Below, in pieces: positions 1 to 12,656 of a stretch of DNA of 64,000 nucleotides. The position numbers were made by a program, and so were the translations under genes. Source of the DNA: Triplophysa rosa (lineage: Eukaryota > Chordata > Actinopteri > Cypriniformes > Nemacheilidae); contig NC_079902.1 of the NCBI RefSeq assembly GCF_024868665.1, positions 12,056,550 to 12,120,549 of the forward strand, read 5' to 3'. The notes under the pieces were generated by a model, which had not been told where the DNA came from, made no database searches, and saw nothing but the letters and a program-made list of their open reading frames with translations. Positions within the stretch are counted from its first letter, which is position 1. Each line of letters opens with the position of its first letter.

Positions 1-1174
1 ATAGTATATACGTATACACTACATAGTTTGTTTTAAATACTAACTTATAATGCCACTGCATAAGGTTATGAAAGCACTCATTGCTTTTATACAGTATGAC
101 CCGCTTACGCATCTTTAATGGCTCTGAGCCCACGGCCCAATCGCCAAGATGAGAATGAAAATCACTTAATGTCTGCAAACTCACACATGTTTCCAGCAGG
201 ATTCCCTCCGCAATAATCATGAGCTCTTGAATTACACACTACCTGAGCATATAAATAATTCATTTTCTATTTCCATCCTGGCATCCGGGCCGGAGCAGAG
301 GCTGTGTGAGGGGCCACTGACCTATATCGAATCCCAGTCAGGAAATGGAAATGGTTGGAAATGAGGGCCAGATGACCCCGCTAATGCTAATTCAACAGAC
401 TGTGAATGAGTTACAAGATGAATAAGAGAGAGGAACAAAGCCAGCTCATCTGGACTGATAGGCGAGCAATAGCGCCGTCTCTCACCTCTGCTCAGAGGTG
501 ACGACTGTATCACAGCCCGCTGTCATAACTGTATGCTTCAGTATGACCGCTTTTAGAAAGTGTGATGCTAAGCTTAGCGACCGCAGTGGCATTTGCTCAA
601 GAAATAGCCCTAATCGTCTGAAACAGACGTGGAGGTTGCGCAAGCAATCTGATTAGTTTTCTGCAGATGATCATACGCAAAATCCATTAAGCGTGGCATG
701 CGGTTTTTATTTACCATGGTAATGCTGTGCTTCCTCCAGGATATATCCGATGTCTCATTGCCTCGCTTGGCATCATTGCGTAAAGGCCTGGCATAGCTTT
801 CCAGTGATGACTGAGTGTGAATCAGTGGAGCAGGCTGGGAGTCAGCAGGAAGGAGCTGACTTCATCACATGTGCTGGGTCTTCATCTGCGGAGAAGCTCC
901 GACATGAGCCAGCACTGGAGATTTGCTTACCGATCGCCACAGCAACAGGCAGAGATGTGTACGTGCTCGGTTTCACACTGGCCCAACAAACATTTAGAAC
1001 ATTCTACAGTAGGCTGATGGATTTTGAAAGCGGGTAAACCTTCACACCGCTTTAACAAACACCAGCAGGGTTACACTCCCTCAACACAAACATCTATATA
1101 CTTCTTTATACAAAAATCTAAAAACCTTCCACCAGCCAAATTGTTCTTCTGCAACAGAATAATCAGAAGTCTTA
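1..1174. other. Noncoding stretch, no gene seen
   Basis: Unique-looking sequence with short open frames of no recognisable family. No repeat ends or splice-bounded exon found. Confidence 0.6.
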
Positions 1175-1182
1175 ATTTAGTG

Positions 1183-2707
1183 CGGGGTAGGGATGGGCGA
1201 TATGGCCCTAAAACTTTATCACGATAATTCCTGGTATTTCTTGCGATAACGATAAAAATGACGATATATCCATAACGCCATCCATCTCTGTTTTTTGCCT
1301 CAAGTGATAGTAGCTGCATGTAGTCTAGACCCTCAGAAAAACAAATATTATCAAAAAGTAAAACTTACCCCAAATCAAACAGCTCCTAAAATATACCTAC
1401 AGTATTTTTGTAAATATAAAATATAATAGTGAGATTCGACTTCAAAAGGTTGTAGTAAAGAAAAGTTAAATGAACTAAAGCTCAATAAACACGATCATGT
1501 CATACCTAAAACTGTATATATTCTATTGTTGGGTGGAAACGATCGATCGCATCACGCTGTCAATCACTCTCTCTTGAACTGTGTGAACCTTCTCTTCTCA
1601 CAGCAACATACACTGAATCTGTCTATGACTCGCGCTACAGAAAGAGAACAGAAAATGCGGATAAAAGAAATCTAATTAAATAATCCATGCTTTTATACGC
1701 TCATAAACGTATTTAAAATAACGTAATACAAACTCGCATTCGTACTGTATGTAAACATTCGTACTGTATATAAACAGGCAGCAGTGCTGTGCGCGCTGTG
1801 TCGCTATGAGAGCACATGTGGGCGCGAGCTGCGCACGGTACGCTCCGTTCATCCTGTATATAACAGGCAAGAAATCATACTAAACTATTTGCGCACGCGC
1901 GCATAACATCTAACGAATGTTTAAATAAATACTTTTAGCCAAACTAAATGTTGTGGTGTAACGCATTATGACTATCAACGAATACTTAACAAACGAATTA
2001 AATAAAACGAAAGTGAAACTAAACATGAACTCGGATGCATCTACAGTGCCAACCTAAACGAGATTTAGAGCTTTTAGTGCAAACTCTTTCTCAGCTTCAC
2101 GTCCGCCCTCCGCTATACCCGTTTTCGCTTCACATATGAGCTGTGAATGGGTCTCACAAAGAAATACGTCATCAACTAGAATTTATCGTTTATATCGCGG
2201 GAAGACTAATTCCTATCGTGTGGGGAATTTCTACCGGTATATCGCAAACGATATAATATCGCCCATCCCTAGTGCGGGGGTTTTCAAACTTTATAATGCC
2301 AAGGACCCCCAAATAAGATGAACCTTTTGTGAGGAACCCCTTTCTAAAATACGTATCCAAGATTTGTTATGTATAAAGAAACATTTAAACTTTGTCAGAT
2401 AAGTTGTAAATGTGATATTGTAAAGACAGTGTATTGTTTCTAAATTTACATTACTGGCTACATTTGTTGCTGTATATAACCCAGAAGAGAAATTTTCAAT
2501 TCAAATGTATTTGTCCTGTAGCAACTTTCACTTTGAGTTAAAAAAAAAGAAAGGAACTATAGTGAGAAAAACTCACTAAAAAAGATGCATGTATAGCAAA
2601 AAAGAGACAAACACTTAGTAATGAAACATCTTTTTCCCTGAAATTTTCTGGGGACCCCTTGAAAGGTCTCCCATGGGGGTCTCCGGACCCCAGTTTGAAA
2701 ACCCCTG
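1183..2707. mobile_element. hAT-type element, CAGGGGTTTTCAAACT family, split by a second hAT
   Basis: The left end is CGGGG at 1183-1187, continuing as GTTTTCAAACT at 2280; the right end is AGTTTGAAAACCCCTG at 2692-2707. ATTTAGTG at 1175-1182 and 2708-2715 is a perfect 8-bp TSD. The left terminus is interrupted five bases in by the element at 1188-2271. Removing that insertion and one TSD copy leaves a ~430-bp element with no coding capacity. Confidence 0.85.
1188..2271. mobile_element. hAT-type element (TAGGGATGGGCGATAT termini) nested in the previous one
   Basis: The termini TAGGGATGGGCGATAT and ATATCGCCCATCCCTA are inverted repeats. GTGCGGGG at 1180-1187 and 2272-2279 is an exact 8-bp TSD that straddles the boundary of the older element. 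Interior: no transposase ORF, AT-rich, with degenerate ATCG runs near each end. Confidence 0.9.
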
Positions 2708-2715
2708 ATTTAGTG

Positions 2716-3679
2716 GATTCCATGACTAAGCAAACTCTACCTTGGCCTAAGGTAAAACCGCCTCAAGCATTTGGGACATCCCAGCAAAAAATGTCTGATT
2801 GCAGTTTCATCACTTAAAAACTTGAGGCTCCAATTCCTTTTATGAATCTGAACTGCGGCCGGCTTTGATTTAAGCAGCAGAGCCAGAGCAGATCTGACCT
2901 TCTGCATTATTGATGGACTTCTCTTTTTTCAAACACAGTTTTTTCCCCAGAAACAAGAATTCAGGAGAGATCCCGAGCAAGGCAACACTTCTACGCTGCT
3001 TTTGAGACGACTTGAGACGCCTCTCTCCCACAGACCTCAACTCAGAACGCACCACCTGTTCAGAAGCCTTTGGGGAGGAGGCTATAGAGCAGTTACTGCT
3101 GCTCTGCATTACATGAATAAATGGTTGCCCCTTCTTTGTCATATAACTCTCATCTCACCATTTAAATGGGAAGAAAGACGCAGAATGTGAGATGCAATTC
3201 ATTGCAACACAGTTAAAAAGTAATCGGTATGCATCTCATATTTCTCTATGGATTGGCATAAATGTGCACAGCAAATGCATTATGCAAAGTTTGCGCCTTT
3301 CCCTTCTCTTTTTATCGTTTCCCATTCTTTCCCTTTATTCCACCCTGCATAGTTTGTGATCTAAGCAGACGCGCATGCAACACGAGCGGTCTGAGTATGA
3401 GTTCGAGGAGTAAACAGCAGTTGAAATTCCTTTGATTCTGCCATTCTGTGTGCTCATCTGCTGCCTTATAAAAATACAGCAGTCCTTTAGCTGCAGGCGC
3501 TCTCATTTCTGAAAGCCAGTGGAATAATAATAATTTTGACATCAATGAAGCAGGAATAGTGAGGGGTAAGAACAAAGCTCTGTGCCAAGACGCCGTCTGG
3601 GTTGATGCTTCAATATCTCAGACTGTGCACATTGTAAAGATTCTGGGTGTATTCTCAACCTTTACTTATCTCTTTCTTT
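2716..3679. other. Noncoding stretch, nothing recognised
   Basis: Moderate GC, no TIR or TSD pair, no convincing exon. Confidence 0.55.
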
Positions 3680-4492
3680 GGGCCCTATTGTACACCCGGC
3701 GCAAGGCACAGGTCAAGTGTTTTTGCTAATTTCCGCCCGACGCAGTTCTCATTTTCCTGTCCTGCGCCACGTTGTTTAGCAAATGCATTTGCGCTCATTT
3801 GTGCGCCCATGGGCGTGTTGGTCTAAAAAACAGGTGTGCTCAGGCGCATTGTTGGCGCGTTGCTATTTTGAGGAACTGAAAATAGACTGCGCCATAGACC
3901 AACTCAAACCTGCTCTAAAGTCAATGGCGCAATATTTTTTTAGTTATTAAAAGAGCGCATTAGGAATATGCGACTATAGGCGGGTGCACAGCCCTCGTAC
4001 ATTCTGCTTATTACACAGAGGGACGCGCAGCAGCACACAATAATGCCAAATATTACAAATAAATAGATTACAATGTAAAATATTATTATTGTATTGTGTA
4101 GACCCTACATAAAGATAAAAATCCGGCTTGTCATGTAGATGATCTGCTCGCATGCTTTAACCTCATGCATGAGCAGATGCGTTTCCTCTCTAGAGAAGTG
4201 TCCAGTCTTTGCTCTTGCAAATTCCGCCGTGTAAGTAGCGAATCCGCCATGGCGCAAGCGCAACTGGCTCTTAAAGGGAATGAGAGATGAGACTCTGATT
4301 GGTTTACTGTACGTTACGCCCAAACAACACTCATTACTCATTAAGAGAATCGGGACAACCCGTTTAGACCATGCGCCTGGGCGTGCCGACCATTTTCCCG
4401 TCGTTAAATTAGCAAAAGTGGATTTGGACATTTGGATTTGCTCCTGCGCCGTGTGATTTAAACCATGCGCTTTGATCATGAAAATAGGGCCC
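3680..4492. mobile_element. Non-autonomous DNA transposon, GGGCCCTATT termini
   Basis: Perfect short inverted ends GGGCCCTATT and AATAGGGCCC enclose 813 bp rich in GCGC motifs (for example GGCGCAAGGC). A 124-codon open frame on the minus strand (4105-4479) has no recognisable domain and I treat it as chance. Many fish repeats with this terminus are Harbinger-like. No clean TSD is seen here, so the superfamily is tentative. Confidence 0.7.
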
Positions 4493-5172
4493 TATGTGTC
4501 TGTTTCTTTCTCTATATTTACATTCTTGGTAAGACATGTTTATGCCGGAGTCCAGGGGGTATTAAATAAGACATAATGTACGTTTGTACATAAACAGTAC
4601 AGTACATTATTGTCATTATTGCAAAATATATAATATCAGATATATTTAGGATAATATATTTAGGGTAACATCGGACATGATCACACATTTATTTGACGAT
4701 AATGAAGCATTATGTAATAAGAATAATTCCTTTTATTACATGGCAATTTAGCAAGAAACAGTTTTTGGGAAAAATGTCTAACATTTCTTCAATTGAGGTG
4801 CATTTGCTTGGGAGGCAAAGTGACTTAAGATGTTAGTCTTGTTTTCTGGAAAGAAATATAAAACTTGAGCTTAAAACTAAATGTTCTTAAAACCAAAAAT
4901 GTCTGCCAATGGGGTAAGAAAAATTAACTTAATTCAAGTATCAACAATTCAAGTTTATTTTTATTACCCCATTGGCAATTTTTTTAATCAATTAATTTTC
5001 ATCACTTAAAGATTTAAGAAATTTTGGACATTTGTACTTGAAAACAAGACAAAAAAGAAGAAAGAACTTATTTTTTTCAATGAATAAAGAGACAAACGTT
5101 GATTCAAATTTACAATCCAAAAGAACGCCAAATCTGATGACTCAGAATCAAGTACCAGATTGATTTCGAGAC

Positions 5173-5668
5173 TACACTGTAAAATGTTTTTGAATTTTAC
5201 AGATTTTCCACGTAAAATGTAAAAAAACACACATTTCACAGATTTTTCATATATTCTTGAAATATGGTCAAAAAAAACCAAATATACAAGAAAACGGGGA
5301 AATGTCATTTTACCATTTTACAGGGAAAAACTGTTATTTTACAGTTTATTTCTGGTGCCCCACCTGCCAGAAAATTTCTGTTTTTTAACAAGATTTTTAT
5401 AGTTTATTTTTGAAATACTGTCAAAAACTGTAAAATTACAGAAAAAGACTGCAAATTTACAAGAAAACAATTTAATATATATCCTTATATCCTATAATTT
5501 TACAAGGAAAAAAAACTCAAATCAAATCCTTTTATTGTCACTCATAGAGATAGACAATAATTACAATAATTTACAATAGACTTGTCTGTACACAATTACA
5601 AAAAAATGTTTTACACAATTGTAAAAAAATATTTTACGGTTTATTTCTGTCACTCTTTTTACAGTGTA
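5173..5668. mobile_element. AT-rich TIR element with TACACTGTAAAA ends
   Basis: TACACTGTAAAA at 5173 is mirrored by TTTTTACAGTGTA ending at 5668. The interior repeats TTTTACAG and CTGTAAAA in both orientations. No coding potential. It resembles the common fish ACTGTAAAA repeat. Superfamily not assigned. Confidence 0.6.
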
Positions 5669-7464
5669 TGCTTAGCTCTGAGGATGGCCAAGGGACACAT
5701 TTAAGCGATTAGGGCTCGCCCCTAAGTGCTGAATTACCATGAATTATTTTAGGGATTTTGGATTTGACCTTTTGGATTAGGTGCAGCTATTTGATCCCAT
5801 TTAAAAACATCTGCTATAATAAGGACTCAGTGCAGAAGTCAGCCTACGCTGCTATAAAATCAGTAAGGCTTAAGTGCAGATCATCACACAAAGCCACAGA
5901 GTTATCCAGCGGTCCTCGCTAATCAGCTGTTAAAGCGTGCGGCCACTGCCAGAGGGATAACATTCATCAGGCCAGTGTTAACACTCAGATTATTGCTGGC
6001 TACCATCATCAGCCATGCTTTTTGCATTCTGGTCCTGCGATGGCGCTCGATTGCTGTGTGTTACATCACTCAAGGCATACGTCTGTGACAGCTGAAAGAC
6101 ATTTTCACATCTGAAGGGGAAACAAGTGAAAAAAGGATGAGAGAGACAGCGCACATGCACTGTGTTCCAACACCTCAGACAGACAGGCACTATGTAGTGT
6201 GTTAAGATGCCCTAAAACAAGACCTTAATTTAGTCACGGTAGCTGTTTTCAAAATAGTTCAAAAAGCAGTGTAGCGCAAACAAATGTGAGACGAGACAGA
6301 ATTTAAACAAGCACATCTCATCTGATGTTTCTTTCTTACTTGATGTAGCATTGTGATAAGTTTTGTTTATATGTGAAATAATGTTTTGTTGTTTGTTATA
6401 AATATTTTTACATCTGTTTTTAATATCTTTTTATTGAGTGCATATTTAGTGCAAATTTTTTTATATTGCACTTCCTGTCAACAGATGTAAAATCACACTC
6501 GGCATTGTTGCTTTTGCATGGTCAGGTGTTCTAAGTGTGTTCTTTCAATGATTGTGTGCCTGGCTGCGATGTGAGGGTGGGTGTGTATACTTGAGTTTTG
6601 CAGACTCAGCCTCAGGCCTGTGTGAGTGTGCTATCATCACTCATGGCCTTCTGTCAGCCACGTGTACGCTCTCTCCCACGCTCCGGTTGGGCCTTTGCAT
6701 CCTGATGTGTTCATTCATTCTTCCGCTCGCTGCTCAATCTTTCACTCACAAAATCTGATTTTGTTCCATGATAACAGCATCCTAAGATCTTGTGTCCTGC
6801 ATTCTGATTTGGGGGGTTATAAGCAAGCACATGTTTTTTTATAAACCAAGTAATACATTTGCAATAGTATGAAATGGTGAATGACAGAGCGTAACAACAT
6901 AAAAATCCTACCGGAAAAACCTGATAGCTGGTTTCTAGCTAGTCTAAGCTGAACCAGCTAATGACCATCTTGTGACACAAATAAAGAAATCTGCAACAAA
7001 ATATTATGGCACCTATAGCCCATAGTGATGCATGTGGCTTAAGATAGTAGTTCATTATCATTCTTGTACCTAGAAATGCAAGGCATCGGTCTCTTTCTAT
7101 CCTGTTTTCCCTGCATGTGCCCTGGGTACACATCCCAGAACACAGCCTCAAGCCCCTCTTTCCAGTCACTTCAGGATTAGCTATAAATAGCTGCTCGCCT
7201 AGAGTGGATGAATACACCGAATCTCATCCTGTCTGTAAAGACATAACTGACCCATTGAGAAGGGTTATTGCTAAACCTACAGCAGTGCACATAGTTTATC
7301 ACAGAGCATTGTGTTCAGATGCAGGCCATGGAGAGGTCTATGGTCCTCAAAATCAGATGTATCTTTAGTCTGAATATTGTGCTTCAGATATCTGACAGCG
7401 TATCTGAAGCACATAACTGATGAAAGCAATGTGGAAAATGTTTTCTTGTGTTAAAATGAAGACA
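5669..7464. other. Noncoding stretch, mostly unique
   Basis: Nothing recognised except a fragment at about 6917-6970 (CTGGTTTCTAGC...AACCAGCTAATGACC) that resembles the AACCAGC repeat of fish genomes. Confidence 0.5.
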
Positions 7465-7472
7465 GTGCAAGT

Positions 7473-8006
7473 CAGTGGCGCAAAAATGGGGTATACAGTA
7501 TATGCAGTGCATAGGGGTGCCGCACAAGGGGCGCCGCCATTATGGCAAAATATTATTTAAAGGTTTTTTTAATAAAACGTGATTATATAGGGTAATACAT
7601 TAATTATATACAGTTATATCAAACGTTTTAGTGAAATTTTTGTCTAGCATTTTAAACGAATTCAACAAATATATTTGATTTAATCAAGTTATTATGTCAA
7701 CTGCTCACTCTGTGACAGTCACATGACCAAAAGTGAAAAGTAAAATGAGGACAACAATATCCAAGTGGATAAATACTGGTAACGTTATATCATGTAATCT
7801 TTGTAAATCTTTAAGTTATTTAACGTTGCCTGAGAGGTCGTTCATATCATAATGTATGATATATTAACGTTAATGTCAGTTCACCTCCACATATCTCTGT
7901 AGCTTATAAAATAAATATAGAGCTTTATAATTGCATTCAGGAGAGTCAGAAACTCTGCCAAATCTGATCTCGCATACCCCTCAGAAAATGTGCAGTTGCG
8001 CCCCTG
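7473..8006. mobile_element. Non-autonomous hAT-type element (CAGTGGCGC...GCGCCCCTG)
   Basis: The ends CAGTGGCGC and GTTGCGCCCCTG are flanked by GTGCAAGT at 7465-7472 and 8007-8014, an exact 8-bp TSD. The interior is 534 bp, AT-rich, with no transposase. Confidence 0.85.
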
Positions 8007-8424
8007 GTGCAAGTACTTTAACTCAGAAATGAGATCATACCTGGTAAGATCTACTTCCTGTAACATCAGAGACTGATGTTGCGTGTCTGTGAGATGGTAA
8101 TAGTCCAAGTATATTTTAACAGTCTTATTCATCCCAAAGGAATGTAGGGATTGTTGTGCTATACATATACTGTACTGTACATTAGCATTCGACCGTGTGG
8201 CTTAAAGGAAAAGGATCACAAAATTGAGGGTTGTTGACAGTCTAAGAAGGAATTAAGTGTTTTTACTCACTGTCTGATGCATACTGAACAAAACTGGCAA
8301 GCCCATTCTCCATCTGGCACATTCTCTAATCTGTTTGGCTCGATTTATGCAACTTTAGAGATTTGGGTGCACAGGTTTTTAACAGTCTGAATCATGTTTA
8401 CATGAAGTATTATAATATTATATT

Positions 8425-8554
8425 TAGAGATGCACCGATATTAAATTTCTCCACTGATACCAATAGTCGATTATGCCGATTCTGAAGATTAAATTAATTT
8501 CTTAACTTTCTGAATGTTGTACCGATTATTGGCCCATATATCGTTGCATCTCTA
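8425..8554. mobile_element. Miniature hAT (TAGAGATGCACCGAT family), 130 bp
   Basis: The termini TAGAGATGCA and TGCATCTCTA are inverted. Flanks ATTATATT (8417-8424) and ATTACATT (8555-8562) match at 7 of 8, so this is a slightly aged 8-bp TSD. The termini are similar to those of the element at 59033. Confidence 0.75.
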
Positions 8555-8773
8555 ATTACATTCCACTTTGTTTTCTGAATATTTATGAAAACACCAGTAC
8601 ATTTTACATTTGGATGCATTGACAAAAAGATTATATCCAATTATAGACTACAAACATTTTCACTAATAGTTTGCATCTTTTTTCTATAGCTCAATTCACA
8701 CTGCTGTGAAATCACTTGATAATAATTTAAATTATTCAATAATAAAATCAAAATAATTATGAAAAAGATACAT

Positions 8774-9531
8774 GCCCGGTTTCACAGACAGGGCTTAAGG
8801 CTAGTCCCAGAATAAAATGAATGTTTGAGCTCTCTTAACTGAAAATAACCTAACTTATCTTAAAATATGTCAGTGCCATTGTTGGTCTCAAGAGTCAAGA
8901 GACTTAGGCCCGATCCCAATTCTACCCCTTACCCCTACACTTTCCCCTACCCCTCCGTTTGGCGCGTTCACATGAAGGGGTACGGGTGTCTCAATTCTCT
9001 TTTGGTTGGAGGGGTAGGGGTAAGGGCCAGATAGCCCTTCAAACGAAGATTTTTCGGGACCTCACTTCAAACGAAGGGCTAAGAGAAATTTCCAACATGG
9101 CTGCTCACTCGAGCAAGCAGACCCATAAATGTAAGTAATTTTTGCCATTAATAAGGATTTTTATGACAATTTTTCATTTTATGTATGTTACATTCAATCT
9201 TGTGTTTGTATTTATGGTGATGTTCTTTTAACGTTTGCAAAATATAGAAAATATATTTTTATGTCATATACCCGGTGCATCGGCGCGTGTCCTCTGACGC
9301 ATAACGTTAGGAGCTAGCAACGACGTATGATGGCGTACAACAGTGTAGTAGTGGTGTCCCATTTCTTAGCGGAAAATTTGTAACCCTTCCCCTTGCCATT
9401 TTGTTTCAAGGGGCAAGGGGCGAGGGGTAGGCGAAGGGGTAGAAAATAGAATTGGGATTGGGCCTTAAATGTCCTTATTTTTTTTAAGACATAGTCTTTG
9501 CTTAAGCTAAGCCTTGTCTGTGAAACCGGCC
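8774..9531. mobile_element. Palindromic repeat, GCCCGGTTTCACAGACAGGG family (copy 1), carrying an insertion
   Basis: The left end GCCCGGTTTCACAGACAGGG is mirrored by CCTTGTCTGTGAAACCGG at the right. The element is split at 8907-9464 by a Harbinger-like element with TTA TSD. A second member of the family is at 43441-46390. The family is a fish dispersed DNA repeat whose superfamily I cannot name. Confidence 0.7.
8907..9464 (+). mobile_element. PIF/Harbinger-like element, copy 1 (GGCCCAATCCCAATTCTA family)
   Basis: The ends GGCCCGATCCCAATTCTACC and GAATTGGGATTGGGCC are inverted, with TTA at 8904-8906 and 9465-9467 as a 3-bp TSD. A TWA target is typical of PIF/Harbinger. A short exon-like stretch, ATG at 9097 to 9130 followed by GTAAGT, encodes MAAHSSKQTHK and is also intact in copy 2 at 12657. 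It may be the first exon of the family's DNA-binding ORF. No transposase remains. Confidence 0.8.
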
Positions 9532-9655
9532 ACAAAGATGGTACCAGCTAGTCCAAACACTTTTGCACCTTACGGCACATAAAACAAACTAAAAGCTGTA
9601 GTTGATTGTATAACATTCTTGTCAAGGTATAATAAACCTGACCTGTTCCTAAAAT

Positions 9656-10210
9656 ATTGGATATTTAACCACCTTTTTAGGCCCCTTTTAGGTGGGCTTA
9701 GTCACCCTAACCACCGAGTTTTCTTTCAAAATGATGTTTTATTAACAAAGTTCGGGCGGAGTACGTGCAGATAACTAACCTGGCTGGCTTGCTATGACCA
9801 ATCTCACCAATCAGATAATTAACCCGGCTGGCTTTCCATGACCAATCTCACAATCAGATAACTAACCCGGCTGGCTTCCTATAACCAATCTCACCAATCA
9901 TCTTTTAGCCCGGGAGAAAAACCCCTACAAATAGACAAGACGCCTTACCCTCATTCTCTCTACATTTTCGCAGCATCCCAACTCCTCACCATCAGCCTAT
10001 TTTACCGCAGCAACAGGGGGGAACGTCCTGAGTCCGCGCACACACCGGACCCGGGGCCCTCTCCCCGGACAAGGGGCGGGTGCTTCGAGTTCGGAGGACA
10101 GCACGCCAAATACGCATAATATCCGTCCCCCATCTGTAGATATTATATGCGAGGCGAACTCGTGAAATCAATTAAAGACAAAACGGCTCTGGGTTCTATT
10201 CTATTTTTAT
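9656..10210 (+). mobile_element. Putative LTR-like fragment with CCAAT-box triplicate
   Basis: Three near-identical 44-bp units (9768-9900) each carry CCAATC motifs and precede a GC-rich stretch (10010-10110), then AATTAAA near 10178. This resembles a retroelement LTR with U3 enhancer repeats, a GC-rich leader and a polyadenylation signal. No TG...CA ends or TSD could be fixed, and no internal gag or pol follows. Alternative: a single-copy promoter with CCAAT boxes. Confidence 0.4.
9768..9900 (+). repeat. Three tandem 44-bp repeats with CCAAT motifs
   Basis: The unit begins CAGATAACTAACC and contains GGCTGGCTT and GACCAATCTCACCAAT. The units differ by a few substitutions and one base deletion in the second copy. 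Confidence 0.85.
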
Positions 10211-12653
10211 ATTATATTGTTGGCAAGTGACGATGAAAGAATCTTGCTGGCAGACATAAATGCTGCCTTTTCCATCCAGTCTAACACTCTCAGATCCTTT
10301 ACCAGCACTGGCAGCTGAGACGATGCTCCAAATTAGGTGTCTGTGTAAATCACTGCTGACAAGGCCTTAGCCTGCCAACCTGCGTGATCCACCACGGGAG
10401 AAGGCGCTTTCGAGTCTTATGTCATTGCCCCATGCCATTGTGTCCCGGTGGCCCATGGGATGGGACTATCACACGGTGAGGTCACGCGGTTCAACTATCA
10501 CCGCTGTTTGCATTCGCTCTGAGCATTCATGTGACTTCCGCCTCTACAATTGCGATAGTTGGGTAATGAAACTTTCCAGCCATTTCCCTGTAAACATTTC
10601 AGTGGAAATGGGGGCATCACCCAGGTGTAAAGTGGCACAACTTAGACAAGCGCACAAATGACTTTTAAATGTGAGCTGAGTGCTCGGCTATTGATCTCCA
10701 CTCTGACAGGGTGGAATATTTCTTGAAAAAAAGCACAGATTCAGCATCCCAGTGCTGCTGTTTTCGGAGCCGTTTGCCGAGAGAGGAGGAAAGCAGTTAC
10801 CCACACTTTCTCGGTTCATCTCAGCGGGTGGGATAGAGAACGTGTGAAACAGGTTGATGAACGATGTGAAGAGGTGAGATTGTGTGGGGAGATGACTCAT
10901 AACCACCCATCTAAACAGGCAGCTGGAATATACTGGTGTGGGAGAGAAGAAAAGACCGAGCGTGTGCACGGTTGAGGAAAAGAGGAGTCAGGCTCATAGG
11001 CTTTAAATGAGCCAGACCTGGCCTGTTTTTCCTCCCATTCACACATTTTGCTGTTCTTTATCAAATACTCACACATTTTCTATTTTAATGCACCAGAGCC
11101 TCATTTGGGACTCACGGAGCCAAAGGCAATGTCATGTTAGAATTTCCAACAGTACAAAATGCACACAAGGCAGTCAATCGGAGTACAGAGTAAAGGTGTC
11201 TACTTGAGGCTGTCAGATTTGATGGATGATTTTTCTTGTGAGAGTTTAGTTCCTGAGGGGAGATGGCAGTGTGTGTGGTGGTGCTTATAGTGTGAGTGGA
11301 CACACTATTTTTTGCAAAAACTGCAAAAAAAATCGGTACTATAAACTAGTCAGAGCATGTTTTCACTTTAAGAGACCACTCCAAAAATATTTTTAAATTT
11401 TCTGAATTTAATATTTATGGGTATGTGTTAAAGTAAAATTATAATTTTTGTTTCATTCTGTGACTTCTTCGACATTCCCAAATTCAAAAAAATGTTTTTA
11501 TGTGCATGTATTAAACGGAACAAACAGATCAAAATAACAAAAAAGATGCAATGTTTCTGGAATATGAATACTGAAGTTCTTTCAAATTCATATTCATGTT
11601 AAAACAAAAATGAATATATAATGGAATAAGATTGATTTTCTTTCAAATACATGGAGAAATGCTGATTAAATGCAAAACTGAAGTAGTCGATTATTTTTTT
11701 CCGCAGTTGTATGTAGTAATGAGGTATCAGGTTTACAGTATGTTGGGAGTCAGAGAACAGAAAATATCATTAGCCTACTACGGATACAATGAAAGTCTAA
11801 AGGATATCCTCATGTCCCCTGTTGTATTACAGTAATATAATACAAACCTATCTGTGTGTGTGTGTGTGTGTGTGCACATCCTGTCATAAGCGATATGTGC
11901 CATGAAAGTGCTGACTGCACATCTCTGCCTGACTGTTTACACTTCAGATAATGTACAGTGCACACATCTATAGACCTCTGCAAGACAAACTCTGCCAGTA
12001 AATACAGCTTAGACATTTAATCTAAAGCTGTTGTGTAAGGTTTAGGTGAAAATCTGGCATGGCATCTTAATGGATTTGAGTAAATTGACTACAGTGAAGC
12101 CAGGTGAGACTTGTTGTCATGTTGGCAAATGGTTAACAGATTTTGCATATCTTTACAGGAGCCACAAGAGGTCTAAGAGACTCAGTGGAGATGGAACAGA
12201 AAAGAGTTGCACCTGCTTTGCTGTGTAAAAGACGCTGAGTTTTAGGATCAAGATTACAATCTTGTTTGCGCCATTACGCTAGGTAATATGGAGACTGTCA
12301 CTCCAATGACTTAACCATTAGTTATTTTGGATGAAAAGTCTGTTTGAAAACATTTTGCAGGCTCAGTCCCAGGTGGAACCGTGTTAACACTAGGTACTTG
12401 TTCCAGTGTGACTTCCTGTCCCTGTTTGTGTATTTAAAGATGTTCTGATCCAAAAAAATAATGTAAAGTGATTCTAAAAAGTTTTAAACACATAAGCCTC
12501 ATTAAGAAACTGATCTTGTAGCATAATTTACCAAAACATATAACAAAATTGCATTTGCCAACAAACAAAACTACAAACAACCATCTGCTATCTCAAAGCA
12601 CTTTCTTACACCTGGGGACCATTTCCAGGTAACCAACATAAAAATCTTGACTT
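10211..12653. other. Noncoding stretch
   Basis: Holds only the TG microsatellite. Open frames are under 100 codons and composition-driven. Confidence 0.55.
11852..11875. repeat. (TG)n microsatellite
   Basis: An uninterrupted run of about 12 TG steps. Confidence 0.9.
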
Positions 12654-12656
12654 TAA

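Noticed and set aside
4105..4479. 124-codon minus-strand frame
   Set aside because: Lies within the GGGCCCTATT element and has no transposase motif.
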